A stretch of 64,000 nt of DNA from Enoplosus armatus. Lineage: Eukaryota > Chordata > Actinopteri > Centrarchiformes > Enoplosidae. How positions within the stretch are numbered: position 1 is the stretch's first letter; each line of letters starts with the position of its first letter. The stretch spans positions 18,382,648-18,446,647 of the forward strand of contig NC_092197.1 of the NCBI RefSeq assembly GCF_043641665.1, in the 5' to 3' direction. Position numbers and translations under genes: made by a program. The notes under the pieces were generated by a model that was not told where the DNA came from, did not search any database, and saw only the letters and a list, made by a program, of their open reading frames with translations. Shown piece by piece: positions 55,140 to 64,000 of the stretch.

Positions 55140-56032
55140 CCCAGTAAAACCAGAAAAACAAAATAAAATGAAGACCTGGCAGGGAAAATACAAATGAATG
55201 ATCATTTATTACTATTTCTCTTTAGTATCCAACTCGGGAACCAGGTGAACAGGTGAAGGCGACAGTCAAACGCTGGACATTCAGCCCATTACATGCTTTT
55301 TAATCATTCACTGTGATTCGCTAAGTTCATTAGCGTTAGCTTGCCGGCTAAAATGCTTTAGCCACTGTTGCGATAGTTTATACATTGATGCTACAGAAGT
55401 AAGCTGTGCAATATATGGATGATTAACACTGCGTGTACGGGCCGGTGCAGTTGTATGATGAAAGTCAGCTTCGGCATGGTAGTTAGCTGGAGCTAGGTAG
55501 CTAGCAGAAAAGACTGGTGCAGTCGTCAGTGTGTCTGGCCACCAGTGTTTTCAGTTAAGCTCCTGTAGCTAGCCACACACGGTCCTCTCGATTGGTCGAC
55601 TGATGTTACACACACAGAAACCCTGGACCAATCACCGCGCTGGACATACATGGACACGCCCATCTCATTATTACAGCGTGTGAGGAAAGTTGGAAATGTT
55701 GTGAGGAAGAGGAAATATAGGCAATAGAGAAATTATTGAACATATGTCAAAACAAACAACAAAAGGAAGGAAAGGCATGAAAATATAACCTTTACTACAT
55801 TTTGAGTACCTGTCAGTTTCAGGGCTTCATATACAATATTTGGTCGACGTGCTACACAGCCATTGTGCATCCCTGTAATGGTGCCACTGCACTGTGGCAG
55901 CAGTGTGTGTTGACCCAATATTCCCATTTACACACTGATATCTCATTAAGGCAGTGATAAAGTCCAGTGTGACACGTTTCTCTTGATGAACCAGAGGTCC
56001 TTTAATGCTGCCTATAGGGGTTGACATGAGAG

Positions 56033-56067
<35 letters not shown>

Positions 56068-57135
56068 GCACTCTTTAATGTCAGGTCTGGAGTCTGGACC
56101 TGTGGATACCCAGAGGAGGGTTTGGGTGGATGCCACGTACATCTGGCAGCTACAACTACTGTGTGTGGCATCCTGACTGTGGGATTGAGATGAGCCCTCG
56201 CACTTCATGCAGATTGAGGTGAAGTTTAATGAACTGAAGTTATTTTTATTTTTTTTATGTTTAAGTCTGGTTATTAAAGGGTCTTACGTTCCCTATTGTC
56301 CATTCAAAAGTGTTAACATCTGCGTCTTTAAATGAAACACATCAACTAAGCTGCAAGTAAGTAAGTTAGATTAGAGCTTGTGCAAACAATTCAACAACAT
56401 CAACAGTTGTCAGTCGTTCTTTCTCTGCTTTCCATCACATTAATCTGTTAATTGACAATCATGCCATTTATATTATTACCTGCTTTATGCAGTGCAGAGT
56501 GAGAGCTTTTCAGGTATAAGGTTCTGCTTAACACTAGACTGAGACATATTGTTTGGTCACGCTGTAATGGTGTTTACAGAACAAACTCGGCATGTAAAAG
56601 TTTCATTAGAGGAAACGCTGTCTTCTCTTGGTGGATTTTATTGGGTTTTCCCATTTCATTTGATGCTATACTGGCTCCACAACGCTACTATTTTAATCAC
56701 TGATGGCTTTCTCGCTGGGCTTTGTTCCATTTCCTGACAAGTTTTAGCAAGGCTTGTAAAAAAAAAAATCTGAGAGAGAGAGAGAGAGAGACCAAACAGT
56801 GAGGTTAAAAAAAGGACTGAAGGAGAAACAGGATACACACACAGGATGTGCTGCATATCTATGATTAATATATATATATCAATCTTAATGTCATGTTAAT
56901 GTAGTAGTACTTTTATTGTGTGCTGGACGAAGTTGCATTTTGATGATTTGGCAACATTGTCTTTGAAACTTTCATGCCAATAAAGACCTTTTGAATTGAA
57001 TTGAAAAAGCATGCAAAGATCCATGGATTCCAGTTTATCACCAATGACCTGCATTGAGTTGACAAATTAAGCTCACAAACACAGTAATTTCTCGTCTTGC
57101 AGGTTTAATCAAACTAAAATATACACTAAAATATT
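55140..57135. other. Intergenic, (GA)n tracts, no gene
   Basis: (GA)n runs at 56042-56067 and 56771-56790; no gene or transposon coding sequence recognised. Confidence 0.55.
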
Positions 57136-57139
57136 CAAA

Positions 57140-57510
57140 TGTTGTAAACTTTGGCACGGCGATGCTTTGAGCTAAACGCTAACATCAGTATGCTAGCATG
57201 CCCCCAACGCTAACATGCTGATGTTTAGCAGATATCATGTTTACCATGTTCACCGTCTTAGTTTAGCGTGTTAGCATGCCAGCAAGTACAGCTGAGGCTG
57301 ATGTCGTCATGTCGTTAGTTTTGCAGATATTTAGCCATATGCAAAGTAATGGACAGATTGAAACTTTGACCTAATGATGGCACTTGATGAAATGTTAAGG
57401 GATGACTAAATTGTTGTAATTCATCCTGAGGGGGCCGGCTGTACCAAATTTCATGGCAATCCATCCAATAGTTGTTGAGATACTTCACTTAATACCACAG
57501 TCACTTTTAA
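57140..57510 (-). repeat. Composite dispersed repeat, reverse copy
   Basis: The strand order is reversed relative to 1-360: 'gatgctttgagctaaacgct', GCTAACATGCTGATGTTTAG, 'gtgttagcatgccagcaagt', 'acagctgaggctgatgtcgt', then 'atttcatggcaatccatcca' and 'atagttgttgagatact'. One of the fuller copies in the window. Confidence 0.85.
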
Positions 57511-57539
57511 CTTACTTTTCAGTCACTTGGAGGGATGTG

Positions 57540-57960
57540 GGTCTCATGCTAGACTTCTACTTGTTGATTTTCCCCCCTGCTTTTAACGCAATTCAACCCC
57601 ATAATTTAACCAGGAGGCTCTTAGAACAATTTGACTTAAGTAACAATCTTGTGGGCTGGACTCTTGACTTTTTAACTAATGGCACACAAAGAGTGAGGTT
57701 AAATGAAATTCAGTCTGACCGTTTGCTCACAGCGGTTACACGGCGGATAACCAGCTCGATTTAAAATGACGACTCCTGGCCCTTTGCACAGTCAATTTCA
57801 GCTTCTTCCTTCTGGACGGGGGGGGGGGTTTCTAGTCCTAAGATGTAGACCAAAGCGGTATAAAAACAGCTTTGTCCACGCAGCCGTCACTCAGATTAAC
57901 AGATTCCATCGTTGTTTCTCTCTTTTTAAGTCCTGATTACTTGGGCCTTGAGAACTGTTA
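57540..57960 (+). pseudogene. LINE fragment, forward, internally deleted
   Basis: RT-domain text MLDFYLLIFPPAFNAIQPHN and LLEQFDLSNNLVGWTLDFLT (57547-57700) is followed, after a deletion near 57720-57780, by a C-terminal piece resembling LVLRCRPKRYKNSFVHAAVT (57833-57893). The Asp and FxxAF core of RT motif A is altered, and the fingers and YADD region are missing. It ends against the reverse LINE that begins at 57965. Confidence 0.8.
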
Positions 57961-57964
57961 TCAT

Positions 57965-59022
57965 GTTTGTCTTATTGTCATGTTTTGTCCAAGATGGACG
58001 GAGGTTTTGGTCCTGATGGACCGCAGCCTCCTGCCAGAGGGGAGGGGGTCAAACAGATAGTGTCCGAGGTGGGAGGGGTCGGCAGCGATCTTCCCTGCTC
58101 TCCTCAGGGTTTCCTCAGGGTCCTGGAGGAGTACAGCCCAGGAAACGGAAGAACTCCACAGTGTCCACTGGAGAGTCACACAGGGTGATGGGGGCGGGTG
58201 GGGCTGCACTCTTCCTAAAATCTACAACCATCTCCACTGTCTTTGAAACGTTAAGCTCCAGGTTGTTGCTGTTGCACCAGGTCACCAGATGGTCAATCGC
58301 CCACCTGTAGGCAGACTCGTCCTCACCAGAGATGAGTCCGATGAGGGTGGTGTCGTCCGCGAACTTCAGGAGCTTGACGGACTGGTGACTGGAGGTGCAG
58401 CTGTTGGTGCACAGGGAGAAGAGTAGAGGAGAAAGAACGCAGCCTTGAGGGGAGCCGGTGCTGATCGTCCGCGAGTCTGAGACGTGTTTCCCCAGCTTCA
58501 CGTGCTGCTTCCTGTCAGACAGGAAATCTGTGATCCACCTGCAGGTGGGGTCAGGCACGTTCAGCTGGGAGAGCTTGTCCTGAAGAAGAGCCGGGACGAT
58601 CGTGTTGAAGGCAGAGCTGAAGTCCACGAACAGGATCCTGGCATAGGATCCTGCGGAGTCCAGGTGCTGGAGGATGAAGTGTAGAGCCAGGCTGACGGCG
58701 TCGTCTACAGACCTGTTGGCTCTGTAGGCGAACTGCAGGGGGTCCAGCAGAGGGTCGGTGATGGATTTGAGGTGGGACAAAACCAGGCGTTCAAATGATT
58801 TCATGACCACAGAGGTCAGGGCGACGGGTCTGTAGTCATTTAATCCTGTGGGCCCTGGTTATTTGGGGACGGGGATGATGGTGGAGGCCTTGAAGCAGGC
58901 TGGCACGTGGCATGTCTCCAGTGAGGTGTTGAAGATGTCCGTGAACACCGGAGACAGCTGATCGCCGCAGCGCTTCAGGCAGGATGGGGAGATGGAGTCT
59001 GGTCCAGCAGCTTTCCGACCAC
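57965..59022 (-). pseudogene. LINE reverse-transcriptase fragment, one stop, 3' deletion
   Basis: On the minus strand a long RT frame runs from [20 protein letters not shown] (about 59020) to PVPK, meets one in-frame TAA (58859-58857), then continues NDYRPVALTSVVMKSFERL, FAYRANRSVDDAV, the motif A box FVDFSSAFNTI, TGSPQGCVLSPLLF, the active-site box KFADDTTL and VDFRKSAAPPAP to FFRFLG. There it jumps by deletion to RAGKIAADPSHLGHYLFDPL near the ORF C-terminus. This is a jockey/L2/Rex-clade LINE, recently inserted judging by the good frame, but dead. Confidence 0.92.
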
Positions 59023-59683
59023 TTTAATGCTCTGTTTTCACCCGTTCACATTTTTTGAAAAGTGATTTGTAAATTCCGAGGTGTGCATTTTGACTGTATC
59101 AGAATCAGAATGAGTATATAAAAGTGTCATGAGATGACTTTTGTTGTGATTTGGGGCTACATGAATTAAACTGACAACGAAGCTGGACAAAGACGGGTGA
59201 ACGTCAGCATAGAACTCTCGTGTAAATACAAGTAGGTGAAAAACATAGATGAGTATATGATATAGATATAAAAAAAGAAACAATGAACAACAACATGCAA
59301 TGTTTGTATGCAAGTCAAAGTCCGTAAACTGTGAACGAGAATACAATAGTGCAAAGAGTGCCGGAATAAATACTGAATGATTGATGTAATAGATTACTTT
59401 ATATACAGGAAGTAGGTGGTTATGCACAGTATATGCATGTACACATGTCTATATATTAAGTACAGTGTGCTCAGATTGATATTTTTTATAGATTTTTTTC
59501 TGCAGTCCTGACTGTCCGTTGTAATCGGTTCCTGTCCGTATGTTTATTGAGTTCTCTCACTTTTTATCTTGCTGGTTTATGAGGTTATTGGTCACACAGT
59601 ACATACTGGGATCCCTTTCTAACTCTGTAAGAAGTAATGTTGAAGTTGTGGATTTATAGATTGTGCGCAGTACCTGGAGTTAA

Positions 59684-59698
59684 CCACTAGATGGGGCT
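59684..59698 (+). promoter_or_regulatory. CTCF-like motif, forward
   Basis: CCACTAGATGGGGCT fits the CTCF core CCASYAGRKGGCR with one G-for-C difference. Confidence 0.45.
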
Positions 59699-59765
59699 GT
59701 GTTTCATTTGTTGTGCGTCACCCTTCATGGGAAATCCTCATTGTTTTGGCCTTGTACTCCAGTTG

Positions 59766-59780
59766 CCACCAGGGGGCAGC
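59766..59780 (+). promoter_or_regulatory. CTCF-like motif, forward, full match
   Basis: CCACCAGGGGGCAGC is a full match to the CTCF core. It is the second forward motif within 100 bp, so this is the best insulator candidate in the window. Confidence 0.6.
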
Positions 59781-60839
59781 CTCTCCCTCTTCAGCCCCAC
59801 ATGCTCTCAGCAACCAGGTCAAACACAACATGAAGGTCGACTGAATGTTGTTACTCCGAATTTATAGTTTCAAAAACACTGCTTCCGTCTTAAGACAATA
59901 GCTTCACCTACTTTTGCCGTGTTGCCACTGTGAACATGTTTTAGACCCAAAACACGTCAGTGAGAAGCTCAAGAAGTATGAAGGGACTTTTTGACTCACT
60001 GGAAAGTTTCTTTTCACCAAGGTGAATTTTCCCCCATCATTCTAAGCTTCCTCCCCTCTGCTTGTTTATGATCACAAGTGCTAAAGAAAGCGTAGTGGGG
60101 AAGCACCCTGAATGGGATCAAATCCCATCTGAGGCAAGAGGACGCTAATAGTCTAACAACAGGTACGTGACAAAAAAGTGTGTCACCCGTTAATCAATAG
60201 AAGACAAACTCACTAATAAGAAGGTCTGTGAGTGCAGACTCCATTTTACCGAGTTTACCTTTCTTTTAGGACCTGCAGGCATCCTAACTCGCTGGAAAGA
60301 TAGTTTACCACCAGCTGTGTCACATCTCATGATGAAAAAATAGACCTTTTTGGTGGAAGGTTGAGGAGCCAGCCAATGAAAAAACCAAATGCTATTGAAA
60401 TGCTATTAATAAGCTCTCTTAGGTGTACCATTTACTGTCCACCTGTGTGTACAGAGCAGTCTGCAGAGACACAAAATGGGATCCTTGAGATTCGTGATTC
60501 CAGCCTCATTATCAGGACTTTTGATGCAACCCAGTCTCCTGAAAAATATTCACATACGGCTAATTTTCTCCTCCAAAATACGTCTCTGAGGAAATGTAAT
60601 GGCTGTCTGTCCAAATCCAGCACATAAGCTTTACAAAGCTTGGGGTTTTTTTTACATCCCGCATCTCTCATGTTGTTGTACAATGAAGGTTAGGGAGAGA
60701 CGGTGGTTTTGGATAAATATTAAAAAGTCAGCACGTCCTGTCTCATCGGTCATCATTGACTTTTTCAATATCAAAAGCTGCTATAATTAACATTTGTATA
60801 ATAACAATGGCTCACAGACAGAAAATCACCCCACTCTCC

Positions 60840-61030
60840 ACCTCAGCTTTACAGAGCTTCACAGCGTCTTTCAGCTCATTGTTTTGGTTTTGCATTTTTG
60901 TTTTTATTCTCGCCCGGTCTCATCAGCGTCGACAGACAAAGTTTGAGCTTCTGAACATACAGTGTTAGTGGAGCATTTAGCACCTGAAGAGCCAAATATT
61001 GCCCTCAAGAGTTGATGGAGACCAACAACA
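60840..61030 (+). repeat. Unnamed dispersed repeat, copy 3 of 3
   Basis: 'cctcagctttacagagcttc', 'tggagcatttagcacctgaa' and 'gagccaaatattgccctcaa' parallel the copy at 31715-31955 in degenerate form. Confidence 0.5.
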
Positions 61031-61034
61031 GAGT

Positions 61035-61767
61035 GAATAGTGCACTTGGCTATAACAACTTTATAAGGAGCAAATGTGTCAGTGATGTGTTTCAGCTTGT
61101 TTCTGCAGTTACATCTTTCGCTAAACCAGTGATTCCCAGTCACACAAAGTAATTTTTTACCTCTTTGGGCCTCTAAAAATGACTCAAATCAACACATCAC
61201 ACACACAATGTGAGAGGGGAAAAATCACTCTTCGATTGAACTGCCCCCAACTCACAGTGACGAAACCCGTGATGAAGAGTCACATGAATGTATTGTTTAA
61301 GGGATCAAAAGCAACAAAAAAAAGGTTGGGAACCATTGGCATGAACAGAACCATAAATGAATGAATCATGCTTTAGTTGCCGGGAGATGATATTGTTGAA
61401 TGAAATACAGCCACAGTTTTGCATATAAGCTCAATATAAACATTTGTTATGTTGATAAAACGTCATTATTTTCCCTGCAAAATATATTTTCAGTACTTTT
61501 GATAGAAAACGGTCCCTAATCAGAGCTTTTCCGATTATACGCTAGAGTATAGGTGCATTGTTCCTGGAAATAGACGTTGTTTTTGAGCCTTTGAAATGTA
61601 TTTCTTTTAAGGCTTTGAGCACCGCAAACAAAATCCATTCACCTCCATTGTATTCAGGTGGCAGCAGAGGTCTCAGAGGCGGCTCGAGGTACAGCAAGTG
61701 AGACAGTCAGGGGAGTTCGTACAGTAAGAGTTGCAAGACAAACAGAGAAAGAAAGACTGGATGCATT

Positions 61768-61819
<52 letters not shown>

Positions 61820-62729
61820 AAGGGGGAAATAACTTTCAGGAAACAGAAAGTTACTGAGGCAGCGAGAGAAAGAAAGAAAGCTGAAAGAGCATCAGCCAAA
61901 CAACAGAAAGGAAGAGATGAGTCAGAGAGTCACAGAGACAAAGGCTCCGAGTGAGAGTCGGCCCAGCTCGCTGGTGTGGTTCAACATGTTTCCTGTCAGT
62001 GATAATAATAGCGCCGTGTGTTCCTCTCTGTGAGAAGCGTGGGAGGCGGAGCGGCGGTGTGACACGTGGGACGGCCGCTTGTTACTGTCACTACAGGGGA
62101 AACAGCAACATCCCCTTTAACACGCACGTAAACATGCATTCACATGCACAGGCTCCGACACGCACACACATGTGTTTTTCGTGCAGCTTCTTTGGAATCC
62201 CACAATGCTTTAGTTTGTTTTGGGTTTTTTTTTCCCAAAACACCATCAAATGACCGATACACAATTCAATGTAAAGTTTTACAGTTGCATCAAAACTGAG
62301 AATGTTTTGCGGGTTTAGAAGACGTTTTGGGTTTTTTTTTTATTCAGGCCACCGTTTTTCAGAAGAGGAGCTTTGCATCCATTGGCTGAAGAGACCGCCG
62401 GTGGTCATACTTGTAACATGTTTTGCAGTGATAGCTGGCGGGCAAGTCAAAAGTGGAAGTGGATCATGGTTATGCCACAAGACACACAAGAGAGTCACAA
62501 GAGAAACCTAGAAAGACTAAAAGGGACAACAAACAAGAAATAAAACATGGGGGAGGAGAGTGACCGAAAAAAATAGCCACAAATGTCAAGCGTGGATACA
62601 CAGCTGTAGGTTGTTGTTGTAAGTCAACTTACGACGTCAATGGACGGATGGAAAGATCGCTCAAAGACCTCGGTGGTCAGAATGTGTCACGGCAGTCTTT
62701 TTTTTTTTGATTATTTTGGTGCCGTATGT

Positions 62730-62760
<31 letters not shown>

Positions 62761-63610
62761 CACCCACAGAAATGACCTTCAGAGAACTAAATCAGCACTA
62801 AAAATACCATTAAAATTTGAAAACCCACATGTGAAACTGATTCAGACGTCGTCACTTACAGCCATGTGAAAATGTTTTAAAACTGGCTTCGGACACTGAA
62901 CGTGAAAAATATGCCGTCAGTTTTTCCTTCAGATTCTATCTGAGGGCAGTCACTTTTGGCTTGTTTTGGTAGCCAATGCAAAGACATTAGGGCAGGTGCA
63001 AGAAGGTCAAACATCTCAGAACTTGTAAGGCTGCATTTCAGACCGAATGAAGACCCCATGGATAAGCCGGAGAAAAGTGCATTGGAATGTATTAATTAAA
63101 GATATGAAACCACGAAGAAGGATCTCGTTTAAAAAAGGCGGGAGGAGTCATTTGAAGTTTGCGTGTCGTCCGCGTAGTCGTGATCATTTTTGTAGGATTC
63201 TTTTGAAGATGTGACCAAATGGCGTCATGTATCACGCACAGAACAAACGTGGTCCAAGTGCTGATCCCTGTGGAACTCTGTGTTTGACCTTAGAGTTGGA
63301 AGGACAGCAAAGTCCTTCACATTTAACAATACTCCCGGTTTGTACAGTTCAGTCTAGCTCAATATTATAAAATAAAGTTGTCTTACAAGTACGTACACAG
63401 AATTCAACACAGACTTACTCTACAAAGCTTATCATAATCCTATAAGGATAAAATAAACATGCAGTTGGGAGAGTCAAGACCATATGGAGAGTCCTCATCT
63501 GATCACACAATGTATCTCGATTACACGCTCAGTACTGAATACACTGTTTGCAATTTGAAGTGTTATTTGCACCATTTTGAAGTGTGGAACCTGCAAACAG
63601 GAGGAATTGT
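61035..63610. other. Intergenic, (GA)n and (CA)n tracts
   Basis: A (GA)n run at 61772-61817 makes an Arg/Glu-rich open frame (61658-61954), and a (CA)n run lies at 62729-62758. No gene is supported. Confidence 0.55.
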
Positions 63611-63614
63611 AGTC

Positions 63615-63720
63615 ATGTCAAGTCAATTTATTTATACAGCCCAATATCACAAAGAGAGTTTTGCCTTTCTTATATTGTAAAAAGTGAAATCTGTCCAGCC
63701 CAGACAAGGTGGAAGGAGGT
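63615..63720 (+). repeat. Dispersed repeat (AAGTCAATTTATTTATACAGCC type)
   Basis: 'tcaagtcaatttatttatac' then 'agcccaatatcacaaagaga' match the start of a SINE/LINE-tail repeat found across teleosts. The rest of it is decayed. Confidence 0.6.
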
Positions 63721-63724
63721 CATA

Positions 63725-64000
63725 ATTATATAGGAATAGCTTTTATAGCATGACTGAGCTGTGTCTGTTTAAAACCGTTTAAAACAGTAATTGTACCATG
63801 GATGAAAATAGGCATAAATCATATACATATACGTGGGCAGTCCCTAAACATAGAGACCAACGCGTCAAATGTCAGTCTTCCCATCATTTGTTGAACAATG
63901 AGAAACCTGAGCAGTTTCTGTACCCCATCTGTCCTCCTACCTACAGTATCTCCACATACCACCCACCTCTCCACATACCCACCACATGTTTGCACATACA
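63725..64000. other. Intergenic, right edge of the window
   Basis: No exon, RNA gene or repeat family recognised. The final 60 bp are rich in CCACATACC-like words. Confidence 0.5.

Larger units (their letters stand above)
59030..60835. other. Intergenic, no gene seen
   Basis: No exon or transposon coding sequence is recognised apart from two CTCF-like motifs listed separately. Confidence 0.55.

Noticed and set aside
61658..61954. Arg/Glu-rich frame resembling a coiled coil
   Set aside because: The core is a (GA)n microsatellite; flanks show no family similarity or splice sites.

Overview
The window looks like nuclear DNA from a teleost fish, most likely a percomorph. The evidence is a fish-type osteopontin gene with the usual phase-0 exon structure, very frequent (CA)n/(GT)n microsatellites, and relics of fish Tc1 transposons, jockey/L2/Rex-type LINEs, tRNA-derived SINEs and several dispersed repeats common in spiny-rayed fish. 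I see no bacterial features, rRNA, intact tRNA or CRISPR. The exact species cannot be told from the sequence.

Only two genes can be built with confidence. Both belong to the secretory calcium-binding phosphoprotein (SCPP) family and they face each other tail to tail. (1) On the + strand at about 11.5-13.6 kb is a short acidic SCPP gene, probably scpp1: a signal-peptide exon, then one long exon with a tryptophan-rich head, an (SSEE)4 tract and an RGD three residues before the stop. (2) On the - strand at 22724-19922 is spp1 (osteopontin): seven coding exons, 377 residues, with an SSEE phosphorylation exon, an eight-aspartate run, one RGD and the fish osteopontin C-terminal block. A candidate TATA/CCAAT promoter and non-coding first exon for spp1 lie about 4 kb upstream, near 26.5-26.7 kb. 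Both proteins would be secreted, phosphorylated by a Golgi S-x-E kinase, bind calcium or apatite in bone matrix, and contact integrins through RGD.

Layout. 1-11.4 kb: repeat-bearing intergenic DNA with a TTAA-flanked MITE, a SINE relic and a LINE RT scrap just upstream of the first gene. 11.4-14.6 kb: scpp1-like gene and 3' flank. 14.6-19.6 kb: intergenic DNA with a Tc1 relic, an LTR-like repeat, CTCF-like motifs and a perfect DR2 nuclear-receptor element. 19.67-26.7 kb: spp1, with its large first intron full of repeats. 26.7-64 kb: about 37 kb with no recognisable gene, holding LINE fragments (48.6-49.7, 52.6-53.1, 57.5-59.0 kb), a Tc1 copy with perfect terminal repeats but a dead transposase (51.5-52.6 kb), a CpG-rich possible first exon (33.1 kb), a perfect palindrome (55.1 kb) and a pair of CTCF-like sites (59.7 kb).

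Most open frames outside the two SCPP genes are chance frames in simple repeats or are transposon remnants. Exon limits were set by hand from splice consensus and phase. No alignment, RNA evidence or database search was available.
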